From Euclidia mi (lineage: Eukaryota > Arthropoda > Insecta > Lepidoptera > Erebidae), in contig OX123187.2 in NCBI GenBank assembly GCA_944739405.2, positions 80,956,450 through 81,020,449 of the forward strand: a stretch of 64,000 nt of DNA, written 5' to 3'. The position numbers were made by a program, and so were the translations under genes. Within the stretch, counting starts at the first letter, position 1; each line of letters starts with the position of its first letter. Of this stretch, positions 29,368-41,369 are shown piece after piece. The notes beneath the pieces are model-generated. The model was not told where the DNA came from. It saw nothing but the letters and a program-made list of their open reading frames with translations, and ran no database searches.

Positions 29368-30927
29368 ATGGATACAATGAATAGTGTTGAATTTTGTGAC
29401 TCAAGTGGGAGTGAGATAATGGATGAGGAGATGACGGAGAGTGAGCAACAACTTAATTTTAATATGATTGAAGAGATGCGGGAAAATATGGAGCGAGAGC
29501 AACAACTTACACAACTTACTTTAACAAATGAGATGGCGAAGAAGAAAAATGAGGAAGAAAAACTTGGAGAGAAGAGAGGAAGACTGAGCGATGAAGAAGT
29601 CATAGAAGAAGATGGATTTATCACAGTAGTAAGAGGGCATAAAAAACTAAACCGAAATAACTCAAATAGTATCCAACTATCAAATGAGACTACCGAGATA
29701 AGCAGTTGTATAGTATGTGTGACGGGAAAGGACGCGTTACCGAAACAGTTTGGAATGGCCAAACTCCTGCGGTCATATAATATAGAAAATATATTGAAGA
29801 TGGTTTATAAATCTACGACTAGAGTCCTTATTCATTTTGAGCATAAAGAAAACGCAATAAAATTACTTAATTGTGAACCATTTAAAAATCTTGGGTATAG
29901 AACACAGATGACGGATGAATCTAATTTATGCTATGGAATCATAAGACAAGTTGATTTAGAGATGGATGAAAAGGAAATCATTGAAAATATTAAATGTGAT
30001 TACGAAGTTATTTCAGTAAAGAGATTAAGGCGACTATCTGACAGTGGAGAATGGGTTGACTCTGAAACCATAAGAGTATGTTTCAAAGGTACCACTTTAC
30101 CGCCGTACGTACAAGGGTACGGTTGTAGGTTTAAAGTGGAACCGTATACATTCCCTGTGTCTCAATGCTCAGGATGCTGGAGGTTTGGGCACCTATCAAG
30201 ATCATGCCCAGTGAAAAAGCTTATATGCCCCAAGTGTGGAGGTGACCATCCCAATTGTGATACTACTCGATACACATGTATTAACTGCAAAGGACCACAC
30301 ATGGCCATGTATAAAAAGTGCCCTGTCTTTCTAAAAGAAAAAGAAATAAGAGAGATAATGACTAACCAAAGTTGTACGTACCGCAAGGCCTTAGAATTAT
30401 ATTTTAAAGACAAGGAAACCTATAACACTAATAAGAACAGTATGACAACAGATAATACCAATAACAACAACCTTTCTCAGTCCTGCACATCACATGATAC
30501 TCAGAAAACATCCTACAGAGATATCTTAATCACAGAAGCAATTGTACACAATAAAAGCCCTACACCTAAGTGTCAGAACGCTAAAAACGCAAATAAACGT
30601 AAAGAACTAGAAACACAACAAAATAATGTGGCGAGCGTAATCGATAGCAGTGGTAATGCAAGCAGACACATCAACAGTCAACAACAAGCTTCACATGTGG
30701 ACAAAGAAAACGAAAATTCTGAGCCGATCGAAAAGAGTTTTAGCTTAGACTATATATACGGTATTTATAAGAGAGCGAAAAATATATGGTGTTCAGATGG
30801 TAAATGGTATGAAAAAATTAAAAAATTAGGTAAACTTCTTTACGAAATATGCGAACAATTGTTGTTAAAATATTTTAGAAGTGATGATTTATGTAATAAA
30901 ATATTAACTATGTTCAAAAATGGCTAA
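29368..30927 (+). CDS. I-like LINE ORF1, Gag-like nucleic-acid-binding protein
   Basis: 519 codons, intact. The N-terminal 75 residues are Glu/Met-rich and probably coiled (EQQLTQLTLTNEMAKKKNEE). A mid-region of about 150 residues resembles the RNA-binding part of such proteins. Next come three Cys/His knuckles in a row: CSGCWRFGHLSRSC, CPKCGGDHPNC and CINCKGPHMAMYKKC. The C-terminal third is Asn/Thr/Ser-rich and basic. The protein would coat the element RNA. Its stop TAA (30925-30927) overlaps the ORF2 start as ATGGCTAA, which suggests termination-reinitiation. Confidence 0.88.
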   Translation: MDTMNSVEFCDSSGSEIMDEEMTESEQQLNFNMIEEMRENMEREQQLTQLTLTNEMAKKKNEEEKLGEKRGRLSDEEVIEEDGFITVVRGHKKLNRNNSNSIQLSNETTEISSCIVCVTGKDALPKQFGMAKLLRSYNIENILKMVYKSTTRVLIHFEHKENAIKLLNCEPFKNLGYRTQMTDESNLCYGIIRQVDLEMDEKEIIENIKCDYEVISVKRLRRLSDSGEWVDSETIRVCFKGTTLPPYVQGYGCRFKVEPYTFPVSQCSGCWRFGHLSRSCPVKKLICPKCGGDHPNCDTTRYTCINCKGPHMAMYKKCPVFLKEKEIREIMTNQSCTYRKALELYFKDKETYNTNKNSMTTDNTNNNNLSQSCTSHDTQKTSYRDILITEAIVHNKSPTPKCQNAKNANKRKELETQQNNVASVIDSSGNASRHINSQQQASHVDKENENSEPIEKSFSLDYIYGIYKRAKNIWCSDGKWYEKIKKLGKLLYEICEQLLLKYFRSDDLCNKILTMFKNG

Positions 30928-33900
30928 CGATGTCACAAAATTACGTCAGATCAATATTATTCAGTGGAACGCACGGAGCTTGCGACCAAAACGTAATGAA
31001 CTAGAACTTTTACTATTACAAAATAAAATACACATTGCGTTAATATCGGAAACTTGGTTGGAACCGGAATCGCACATTCATATAAATAGCTATAACATAT
31101 TTAGAAAGGATAGAATAGATGGCTATGGCGGCGTAGCGATACTAATTCATAAGTCTATAAAAACACAACAATGCCCTGTCAACATAAACAACTCCGGCAT
31201 AGAAATTATTTCGGTTTAACTCTTTGAATGTAACAAGATTGAGAATATAATTTTAATATATTGTCCGTCGTCAGTACCTACAACCTCGTCCGATTGGTAA
31301 CAAATTTTTACATTATTTAGTAATAAATGCATTGTTGCGGGTGATCTAAATGGTCACCATTCAACTTGGTCGAGTAAGACCGATGCGAGAGGGATACAGT
31401 TATATGATGCTGCATTAGAAACAGGATTTATATCTCTTAATGACGGTAGTGCGACTAGAATAACTTGCGCTGATAACTCTGTTCAACAGACATCGCCTGA
31501 CGTGACATTTGTATCTACCGACATAGTGCATTTATTAAATTGGAATGTGATAAACGAAAACTTGGGGAGTGATCACCTGTTTGTTAAAATTTCATACAAA
31601 TATAATAGTGAAAATATATATTGTGAACGTAGAAAACGCAATTTTAAAATGGCTAATTGGTCTCAGTATAGTAAATGTGTAGAAAAGCACCTATTGAAAC
31701 CTTTGAACATTGTCAGTGTACAATCTTTATACAATAATCTTATTGAGCAGATAAACAAGGCTACGAATGAACATATACCGCTAATAAAATACTGTAGCAA
31801 AACAAATAACAATTTTAGACCTAAACCTTATTGGAATAGTACACTTTCTCACCTAGTTGCACAGCGTAGATTGGCCTTAAAAAATTTCAGAAAAAATCCT
31901 ACTCCTGATAATTTGACCATACTGGAGCGAAAGACAGATGCGGCGAGGAAGGCTATCAGGCAGGCAAAGGTGAGTCATTGGCAAGGTTATTGTAGTAGCG
32001 TTGATGGACAAACGTCCAGTTCTGAGATGTGGAAACGGATGGGCTGGGTGAAGGGGCTTGCGTCGCCTAGACCACACGTTTCTAATGAACAAAAGATAAA
32101 TCTCCTTTGTGAACTTGCACCTGATTATATTAGCCACAGACCCCAAAGTTTTGAATCACATAATGATGTTCTGGAGAATGAATTTACGATACAGGAAATG
32201 TGTAATTGCTTAAAAAGAAAAGATACAGCACCAGGGATCGACGAAATTACATATTCACAAATTTATCATTTATCGCCTGACAGCAAAATTTATTTATTGA
32301 ATTTATTTAACTATATTTACAATACGGGGGTTGTCCCTCTACAATGGCGAAATATATTGGTGACACCAATACCTAAGATTTCAGCTAATAGTGGTTGCAA
32401 ACTTCGCCCAATATCCTTAATGTCCTGTTTATGTAAAATATTTCACTCAATGTTGACAAAACGACTTGAGTGGTATATAGAAAACAATAAATTGCTATCA
32501 CCATATACGGCAGGATTTAGACGAGGTCAATCATGTCAGGATTGTCTAGTGAAGTTAATTAGCCAAATATATATAGGTTTTTCCCATAAAATGCCCACAG
32601 TGGCTTGTTTCGTAGATGTTTCCAACGCCTATAATAATGTCTTAGTTGATGTACTGACCAAAACATTAGATGAAATTAAAGTAGAGAAAAAGTTATGTCA
32701 ATACTTATGGAACTTCTTGAGCGAAAGACACCTTATGATGCAAGACGGGGTTAACAAGAACCATTATTTTGTTAGACACACTGGCAGAGGTTTAGCACAA
32801 GGTGATCCAATGTCACCAATATTATTTAATATCATTACAGCTAATTGTTTTAAAGAAGTTAAAAATGTAATGCTATGTCAATACGCTGATGACTTTGTTT
32901 TCCATTATACATCCAGTAACTTACTGGAAAGTCAAATTAAGTTACAAGAAGCACTAAATACATTTTGTAATATTCTGGGTGCTATGGGCTTAGAGTTGTC
33001 AGCAAGCAAGTCTAAAATATGTGTATTTACTAGAGGATTCAGACAATTACAAATTGATTTAAAAATTTATGGCAATAGTTTGGAGTTAGTAGACAATTAT
33101 AAATATTTAGGGGTGTGGCTGGATAGATCGTTACGATGGAGTAAACATATAAATATACTAGTAGAGAATATACAAAGAAATCTGAATTTACTTAAAGTCT
33201 TGGCTGGTGCATCATGGGGTCTGCATCCCAAACATTTGAGACATATTTATATAGCCTTAATCAGGAGTCGTATAGACTACAGTAGTTATTTATATGACGC
33301 CAGTGCCAAGCGTCACTTAGATAAATTAAATAAAATACAAAACCAGGCTATGAGAATAATAGGAGGTTTCATTAAAACTACACCAATCCACGTTATGGAG
33401 AGTGAGCTTTGTGTTGTTCCACTGAATATAAGACGGAAATATTTAGCTTATAAATTTTGTCTTAAATCTATGTCTCTTGCGAATAATATCAATATTGAAT
33501 TATTAGATCAACTTCATACCTTACAGTTAAATAGTTATTGGAGGAATAAAACTTTACCATTATTGGCTGTTACATACAATCAGGTGAAAAACCATAGGAT
33601 AATGTCTTCCAATCCACTCTTTATGTTTACTTTAAGGACATGGGTTAGTAACATTGATGTCAATAAGATCATTGTAGTGAATTTAGAGTCAGTTAAACAT
33701 GCAAAACGATTCTATGATACCAATACATTAAGATGTGACACTGTTAGAGAGCTACAGACAAAATATAATGGATGGTTTTGTATATATACTGATGGATCGA
33801 AAGCTGTAGATGGTTGCGGAGCAGCATTCTATACACCTAATAATCCTAATCATGAGAACAATTGTTTTAAATTAAGTGAAAATACAACCATTATGACATT

Positions 33901-34636
33901 GGAACTCTTTGCAATCTCAGAAGCATTGACGTATGTCATAAATTGTGTACAATGTGAAAACATAGTGGTTTTCACGGATAGCAAAAGTGGATTACAACAT
34001 ATAGCTCGATGCGCCTCTGGACACAGAGGTGTATCGCTAGCATATGATATCCTATCTAAGATAGATATATTACAGCTAAAGGGTGTTACACTGAGATTGC
34101 AATGGGTTCCATCTCATATTGGATTACGGGGTAATGAAAAGGTTGATACTCTAGCAAAGTTTGCTGCAAAAGATGGCACAGTAATCAATATTAATTTAGA
34201 CTACTCTGAAATGTTACCTACCTATAAAAGAATATGCTATAATCAATGGAAAGAATATTTTGATAAGCGATCTTTAGCTAAAGGGATATGGTACAAAACA
34301 CTACAGCCTCAGCCTCATTGTGTACCCTGGTTTATCAACAGTAGACTTAGCAAAAAACTGATTGTTACAGCCCTTAGACTCAGATCTGGACACATTCCTT
34401 GTAACAAATTTAGCTTCATGATGAAGAAAACGAGTACCCCTAATTGTAGGGAATGTGGTGTGGTTGAGGACTTGCATCATTTGTTAATGGAATGTGTCCG
34501 ATTTGATTCCCACAGAAGTCACCTGTTTAGAGTCATGAATTTAAACAGAATCAATATAAGCTTCTTTCACGAAATTTTAACCCAGCCGAACGCAGAGATG
34601 GCAAAGCTTCTGTTTGAATTCATGGCTCAGGTATAG
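30920..34636 (+). pseudogene. I-like LINE ORF2 (EN-RT-RNase H) with two stops
   Basis: A single frame of 1239 codons is interrupted only by TAA at 31217-31219 and TAA at 31298-31300. Both lie in the endonuclease, and there is no frameshift. Domains: endonuclease (IQWNARSL, ALISETWLEP, VAGDLNGHHSTW, GSDHLFV), RT (RPISLMSCLCKIFHSM, YADDFVFH intact) and thumb. RNase H (YTDGSKAVDG, LELFAISEA, FTDSKSG, WVPSHIGLRGNEKVDTLA) has all four acidic residues. A C-terminal Cys/His knuckle CRECGVVEDLHHLLMEC ends the protein. It makes the nick and copies the RNA at the target. Only nonsense changes separate it from an open gene. Confidence 0.9.
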
Positions 34637-34776
34637 GTTGTTTGTTATAAATTAATATTTAATTTGATTTGATAAGTACGTATTTAGGGTATGATGGGAC
34701 CGACATATACAATGTATAAAGTGTCCCTTTAAATAAAATAGATCAAAAAAAAAAAAAAAAAAACTTTCTTTTATTA

Positions 34777-35904
34777 AAATTTATTGTTATTTTCATGTAA
34801 GAATGTAAAATGAAATAACAAAGGCAAAAAGTACTCGCATTTTATTGCGTTGAATTTGTTTTTAAACAGTATGCGTTGAGCGCCTTTCATCAAATAAAGC
34901 TGGGAGCATTAGACCTTAAGATTTGAATTAATCAGAAAAAAGGAAAATGATACTAAAGATATCATTCTCACATTCACATACGGTGCAAGAAACGTACCAA
35001 TAATACTAGTACTGAAAAAGTTCATACTTCATTTACACTTGACATCACAATTCCGAGTAATGAACATCAAGACGAAAACGGTCTGGGCGCCGTTATCTAA
35101 GCATGATCGATCTTCTGTCATGATCTTTGATATATTTCTTCGAGAAGGTGAAATTTGAAGCTCGAAGTAAATGTATTTTGTAAATTTAAAGCGAAACGAT
35201 GTCTCATTTTGCGCGAGTGTCGTTGAAATAAGATTTATTATATAGTTCAACAAAACTATGGTGATGAATCGCGTTCTCTGTATGATTTTAGATAGGATTT
35301 GGATAGGTATAAAAATCTATTTTATTAGATAAACCTGTACTTGATATTTTTATCTTGATGTTACAAAAGAAGTTAACAAATCTAAAAATTTAAAATGTCG
35401 TTCTTAGCATGCAAGCATGTTAGAAAGAAAACCTATTTTTTTATAATTGTACAAGTAATAACTATTCATAGTTTTGGTTAAAATTTAAAGTTTCATGCAA
35501 AGCAGATATAAAAGACGTCGAAGAAGATGCACTTCGACTACAAGTTCAGACAGTTAAACGACTTGAAGTAACCGCCATGCCCCACTTAGGCCTAACAGCA
35601 GATGTGCCGAACCTGGCAGAGTCGAGGCAAACGCTGGTTGTGATTCTGTCACTGCGGGACGTCGATTGACACTGCAGTAGAGTTACACACATCCCCTCTG
35701 CCACCGTCAATAGGCGTAGGAGGAGTCCATTATATGGGACTCTGCTGCGGAAAGAAAAAATACCGTTATGTGGATTTCGAGCGCTAAGGCAGAAAGAATC
35801 AAAATATAAATAAAAAGTCCAAATTTTGACCTCTAAGCGACAGGCTCTTTACGAACAATTTATTGACTTTGCAGACACCTCATTCAACATTTAACACAAA
35901 AAAC
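34777..35904. other. No recognisable gene; possible core promoter
   Basis: AT-rich DNA with a less AT-rich patch at 35500-35760. TATAAAAG at 35507-35514 is followed at 35546 by TCAGACAGT, an arthropod initiator-like string, and by an ATG at 35577. The TATA-to-initiator distance (about 40 bp) is longer than usual and no long frame follows, so this is only a hint of a host promoter or an element leader. Confidence 0.25.
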
Positions 35905-35958
35905 AATGCCACAAAATCGGCTAGACTGTTTAGACAGTCTAGCCGATTTTGTGGCATT
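35905..35958. repeat. Perfect 25 bp inverted repeat
   Basis: Arms 35905-35929 and 35934-35958 are exact reverse complements around TTAG. The arm begins AATGCCACAAAATCGG. No coding context and no known element. Confidence 0.95.
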
Positions 35959-36294
35959 AGCACATACATTAATGCGAAATAAATATTAACTACATTGTTA
36001 AAGTTTTCTGTTTGTACTGCATATCAAAGGACTAAGTCTCAATGTCACATTTCAGTTCTTGGACTTTTATCTAATATTCAGAGATTGTTGATTTAGTTTT
36101 CAGACTAGACTTATAAAGGTTTATTCATACTCAGAACATCTTTTTCATTTATTAACAATATTCCAGAAATTTTGATAGTCATTAATTAAAGTTTGCCAAA
36201 ATGTTGGCCCACTTAAATAAAATTACACTTGTTATGTTAACTAACTTACTTTCAATATTCAGTTTTATTTTTGTAGAAAGAAAAATAAAGAGTC

Positions 36295-36354
36295 TCATTG
36301 CGATTTTAAATATTACACGGGCCGCTAGTGTGTAATATTTAAAATTGTAATGAA
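36295..36354. repeat. Imperfect hairpin, MITE-like
   Basis: GATTTTAAATATTACAC and its near complement flank a GC-rich loop GGGCCGCTA. The arms extend to about 22-25 bases with two mismatches. GGGGCG/GCTAG-type ends like this are common in lepidopteran short repeats (compare 61150-61167). Confidence 0.6.
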
Positions 36355-37317
36355 ACCCTTTCGAACTATTTTCCTGTACCTATTTAATTCGAGTACAAAA
36401 AACAGTTTTTGGTCATTTGGATCGGTAGATGTTCTAAAAAAGGCAGGTCCATAATACTTAAAAAGAACATTTTTAACATAAAAAGTGAAATTTACGCAGA
36501 TAGTCTTCTTAGAGTTGAATAAAACTTTTTCAACCCTATGCTTATCTACTTGCTCCTTTTAATATCATCACTGCTGATCTTGGTTTCAACAAAATTTTCC
36601 AGCTTTCAACAAAGCTTCCACTTTAGGCCTTTTCCGGGATTTGAAAAACTTTTATTGACCTTATCTCCACGGACACTAATGGGATTAAAGGGAGAGAGTA
36701 ACTTTCTTAATTTATTGACAGTCGTACCTTCATTATCTTGAGATTGCTCGATTTTCTCAGCTCTGTGATAACGTTAGGTCAAAATTGCAAATGTCGCATT
36801 AGTGAATTATGTTCTTCTTTTTATTTTTTAAGGCAAGTCTCGACTGATAAATAGCTGTTGGAAGTTTAGGATAAGTGGTTGATACAATTTTCTTTATTGC
36901 TCCAGACTCTTCACAGACATAGTGTTCAGAGTCTGGCCTTGAAAACTGGGTAAGGTTTGCAGAGGTCAGTGGAAGCGATTAATTCATCTAGTCCCGGGCA
37001 AAGGTCTAACACAGGTACTGTGTTTTCACAGTCATTATATTTCAACTTACCTGAGATCTTCACTGATGTCAGGCTTGAGCTAAATTAGACAAATCATACA
37101 AATATATTGGCCAAAATAGATGAATGAAGTATCTTATAGCTACCAGGGTCCAGCTCGGCGTCTGGTTCAATTCCAATACAATTCGCGAAGCGACCATGTA
37201 CTTTCCAAAGGGCGATATTTCCAATATATGTCACTAACTTTATCAATCGCTCACAACCTTTGCCGGCAATTTCAATAGCGACAGTTGCAAGGATATTAAC
37301 TCAATTCTACAATAATA
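36355..37317. other. No recognisable gene
   Basis: AT-rich. A 67-codon frame at 36538-36741 with a hydrophobic start is not recognised. The left target duplication of the SINE (TCTACAATAATA) is at 37306-37317. Confidence 0.5.
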
Positions 37318-37588
37318 TTATCCAACAATTAATTGGCGGGCAATAGCCGAGTGGTGTACGTAACGGACTGCCGAGACGATGGTCTCGGGTTCGATTCCCA
37401 AGTACCCTGGGCACACACCTCTGACTTTTTTGTTAATTATCGCTCGCTTAACAATGTGCCCGGTAGATGGCAATAGGCTCGCCCCCTATTACATTGGGAC
37501 TAAAAACATAACTGGCGAAATGTGGGTGTGTAATACACCTCTGCCTACCCCTTCGAGGATAAAAGGCGTGAAGTTATGTTATGTTATG
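37318..37588 (+). mobile_element. tRNA-derived SINE, full length
   Basis: Flanked by 12 bp TCTACAATAATA (37306-37317 and 37589-37600). The head carries box A-like TAGCCGAGTGGTGTA and box B GGTTCGATTCC. The body contains CACCTCTGCCTACCCCTTCG, and the tail is TTATG repeats. Related copies lie at 38125-38370, 47490-47635 and 59705-59985 on the minus strand. Confidence 0.88.
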
Positions 37589-37925
37589 TCTACAATAATA
37601 CAAGGTCAAAACACGTTAACAAAAAGGAATTTTCCAGAACGACAAGTGAGAGATTTCTTTGCGGGAGCCAATGAGAAAGAATGAATGATTTGATAGTTCA
37701 TAGTGTGACCATAGTCAAAATTTACAATAGACAAAGTAACACGCTACTAAACTGATATAATCGATCCAACTTATCATAAATAATAGTTCTATTTCAAACA
37801 CATCGGTTTTCTTAAAGCGACGTCAAGTCTAGGAATGCTGATGATGTAGTAATTGAAAATTGAAATTAATTATATGGATAAATTTTAATACCATCTTTTG
37901 CTCTGTATGCCTTTATTATTTTACC

Positions 37926-37961
37926 TTTTTTATCTTAGAGCAACTGCTCTAAGATAAAAAA
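37926..37961. repeat. Perfect 17 bp inverted repeat
   Basis: Arms 37926-37942 and 37945-37961 around AC; the arm is TTTTTTATCTTAGAGCA. A short foldback without further context. Confidence 0.92.
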
Positions 37962-38124
37962 AATAATTGTCTTTTACTGTCAGTTATTTAACTTTAAAAC
38001 TAATATATGAAACTGTTCTATTTAGCTTGCGTGATCAGAAAGTTTTAAACAGACTATTATTATAACGTAGTAGATTCTTCTAACGCATTCAAAGTATCCA
38101 AAAATCTAATTTTTATATTTTTTT

Positions 38125-38370
38125 ATATTGACCCACGCCTGTATCCCCGAAGGCAGACGTGTAATATTACGCCCACATTTTGCCGTATGAATTTTAGGTC
38201 CTACGTAATTGGAGGTGATTCTATTGTCATTACTGGGCACATTGCTAGACTCCGTGCTGCTACTGAGAATTCGGCAAAAACTCAGTAACACTTTTCCCTA
38301 CCCGGGGATCAAACCCGAGACTTCCCAATCAACAGAAGCATACGCTATCCACTGGACCTCGGAGGTAGTC
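38125..38370 (-). mobile_element. tRNA-derived SINE
   Basis: Minus-strand relative of the SINE at 37318. The head at 38300-38370 has box A-like GGTCCAGTGGATAG and box B-like GGTTTGATCCC. The 3' side ends near 38130 in the CACGCCTGTATCCCCG block. More diverged than the other copies. Confidence 0.75.
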
Positions 38371-39119
38371 AACAATAAGTTTCTAATACTGTAATGCCAT
38401 TTTCTGCTATTGTAAGGTCTTTGTTCTAAACAATTATCCATTAACACGTTCCCCAATTTCCTTTTCTCCCTCTTCAGAAATAAAAAACAGATTAATCCCT
38501 GTTAATCTTTTTAGCAAGAAACAATTTTCTCCAAAACTTCTTTTATAATTTCACTCAGAGGCCGTGTTGAATTATTAATCCCAGTTGAATTTAACCCCAA
38601 ATCTTTGAATTCTATGGTAAAAGCATTAACTTCAACAAGCATCTGCATAAAAACAAAGGCTGTGTAATCTTGTTAAGAAAATTTTAACAATTATTGCTAC
38701 CGTTATCATGTATCAAATTAATATTAGACTCCCAATACTGTTCCAGTCACAGAGTAAAATATTGCCACAGCCACACATTGATGGCAGGATGGAATTTTGA
38801 AACACATACTGGTGTTTCAAAATTTTAATGTTTGTTTACTTTTTATGCTGTGGTTAGATTGGAAGGGGAACAAATTCAGAGTAATTCAGAGATTTTGTAA
38901 GTGGATCTTTTTTATGGTAATAATGTCTGTTAAAAATGGCATAAAGTTTCTACATCGCCTTATCTCTGGTCGCTTGTTTGATAATTTATTCAGTCGTGGT
39001 AAATGGGGTTTGGAACTTTCACGACGTATTTGAAGGTCACCACATTTACCCCCTTTGGGATAACCGTTTCGATGAGTAATAAAATTATAACGTTATAGTT
39101 ATAATATTGTTTTAATATT
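38371..39119. other. No recognisable gene
   Basis: AT-rich. The 78-codon frame at 38797-39033 is hydrophobic and basic and matches nothing I know. Confidence 0.45.
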
Positions 39120-39223
39120 CAAATTTAGAACAGGTAATATTCGGGTTTAGTGTAAAGTAAGTATAGGTACTCAAATTTAGAACAGGTAATATTCGGGTTT
39201 AGTGTAAAGTAAGTATAGGTACT
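39120..39223. repeat. 52 bp perfect tandem duplication
   Basis: Two identical copies (39120-39171 and 39172-39223) of a unit starting CAAATTTAGAACAGG. Perfect identity indicates a recent duplication. Confidence 0.95.
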
Positions 39224-39402
39224 TAAGTTTTAAAACTGTCTTTCGGGATATGTCCCACCAAGTTTCTTTATTTGAAAAGCGCTCTAATTTATTGAAATCC
39301 TTATTAATACATACCAAGTCATTGTCTTTGTTTCATGTATACGATATTTTGGAACTGATATCATGGCTCTTGCGACGGTGCTATTAGTACTGCATCACAA
39401 TT

Positions 39403-39600
39403 GCTTACTTACTTTTCTTTCGCCGGCGCTACAACACTTTGACGGTTTTGGCCTGTTCAACAATGGTTTTCCATTCGGGACGGTCCTTGGCTTTTCTTCT
39501 TTAGTTGTTATGCCTTTTCATGGCTTTGAGTTCTTCCTAAATACAGTCACCTCACCTCTATCGTGGCTTCCTTTAGGTCTCTTATGATGCAGAACCATAA
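39403..39600 (-). pseudogene. RTE-like LINE C-terminus and 3' tail
   Basis: On the minus strand the frame reads KDRPEWKTIVEQAKTVKVL then stop, followed by CGCCGGCGAAAGAAAAG and a short AAGT tail near 39405. This is the end of RTE-type ORF2 proteins. Upstream coding is too decayed to follow. Confidence 0.55.
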
Positions 39601-40584
39601 CTGCGGCTGTATACATTTTACAAATAATGAAATCGGCCTATCCTCAAAAAAGTTTTTTTAAGTAAAAACGACAAAGTCTCAAATATATTTTCTTATATAC
39701 TAGAAAACATGCGATGTGAAATAAATAAACCCATTATTGACACTTAATGAAACCATCTATCTATATAGAAGGGAAGAAAAGAAGAACACGAACGGTGTTT
39801 AGGCAGCTTTACCTTCTTTATATCCGTAATATTGCGCGAGAAAAGCCTTATTGGCATCACTGTCATTTAAGGTCAGTGATTATTAAGTCCATATCCAACA
39901 GTTTTATAAAAAAAATAAACCATTCATAGCACAAATTTAAAATATTAATACGAAGAAGATTATAGCTATAAATACCACTTATCTTGGATAGCCTAAACTT
40001 GTCTAACTCCTTAAATAAATAAGCCTCAAAGAAGTGCTTAAGAATATCTTTAAAAGTATTAACTGGCCCCATTGCGTTCATAACTATAACAACTTAGAAT
40101 TAGATCGTAATAGAGCCACCAAATTTATGTAAAAGGTTTTCAACTTCATTAAAATTCATTACATTTCAAAGTTATATCAAAACATTTCGAGTTTGGAACA
40201 CAAAAAAATCTCCTTTAACCGCTATTATCGTTTCAAATCTTACAGCTGTTACACACCCTCAGTTTTAACAGAGCGATATACTGTAAAATCCAAAAAAAAC
40301 GTCTATTTACTTGTGGCTACAATGTGGCGCATCTTAACTTCAAATTTACAAGCTGATTGCTTGATGATTAAAATCATTCACACACATTTAGTTTTATATT
40401 AACTGGCACGTCCTCAATGCTAGGGTGCGACACACAGTTCCGATAGTTTTCTTAAAAATACAGGTAGATCGTACAGGCTGACTGCATGGATGACAAAATA
40501 GTCTAAGCCCCTTCGTAGCTTAACACCCAGAGACAGTGTGTTCTATCACCACTATAATTGACGCACACTTTAAATTATTGCCAA
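39601..40584. other. No recognisable gene
   Basis: AT-rich sequence with short frames only (60-72 codons), none recognised. Confidence 0.5.
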
Positions 40585-41292
40585 TTTTTTTTTCTTTTTT
40601 TTATTATAATTCACAAAACTGATGTTCAATCACAAAAACAATCAGGACAAGTTTAAACACAGTATGATGATCGACACCTACTAGATGTGAATCCGACATG
40701 CATACTTATTGTAATCAAGACACAGTATCTATATTACATACTTAAAATTTAACGATAAAGCTATTACTGTATAAAGTAATCAAAACGGAAAAACAATTAA
40801 AATTTTTACGATATGTTTAAATTAATGAAAACAGATAAACAATTAATTTATTATGACTCTAAGTTTAGACCTAACTGAAGCCACAGAACCAACGAAGACA
40901 TCTATGTCACTACGGATGGTGTTAGCTAAGGAAAGCATTCGTGATATGGGTGAACATTGACCTAAGTTAGTTCGATTTTAGGGCAGTATGAAAGTTTTCC
41001 GGTTAATTAATCGGCTACTAATACGTGGGACATTAAAATTAACTTTTTCCAATAGCTCAGGAAAACCATTAATTAATTTGAATAAAAACATTATATCTAG
41101 AACTTTCCTACGTGAGCTTAAAGATTTCATTTTATAATGACTCATCCTAGAGTTATAAGAGTTCAAAATACGGCATTTGTTATCCGTGTAACATAAAGTA
41201 TATAAAAACCTTTTTTGCACACGCTCTATTCTGTCGGAATGTACCTGATAAAACGGACTCCAAGCCATACTACAGTATTCTAGTATATTTAT
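40585..41292 (-). mobile_element. 5'-truncated LINE with poly(A)
   Basis: The minus strand starts inside ORF2 at about 41292 (EYCSMAWSPFYQVHSDRIER). It continues with RVQKRFLYTL, SSRRKVLDIMFLFKLINGF and, after one in-frame stop near 40978, LSLANTIRSDIDVFVG and the final stop near 40848. An AT-rich 3' UTR follows and ends in an A-rich run at 40585-40610. This is the thumb and C-terminal part of a Jockey/CR1-type RT. A target duplication was not seen. Confidence 0.75.
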
Positions 41293-41369
41293 TGTTTAGA
41301 ATAATAATAATCATATTCTACCACATTCGCACAACACCATCTAGTCCCAAACTAAGCAGAACTTGTATT

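Larger units (their letters stand above)
29237..34761 (+). mobile_element. Full-length I-clade-like LINE
   Basis: It is bounded by a perfect 15 bp duplication, AACTTTCTTTTATTA, at 29222-29236 and 34762-34776. It ends in a pure run of about 18 A. It has a short 5' leader, ORF1 with zinc knuckles, and ORF2 with endonuclease, RT and RNase H. The combination of knuckles in ORF1 and RNase H in ORF2 fits the I group. A TCAGT near the 5' end (29243-29247) could be an internal initiator. Confidence 0.92.

Noticed and set aside
29358..29762. 134-codon Ser/Phe-rich frame on minus
   Set aside because: Antisense of ORF1; composition mirrors the Glu/Lys-rich sense frame.
37334..37405. tRNA gene
   Set aside because: Box A and B are present, but the cloverleaf is incomplete and the body, tail and flanks show a SINE.
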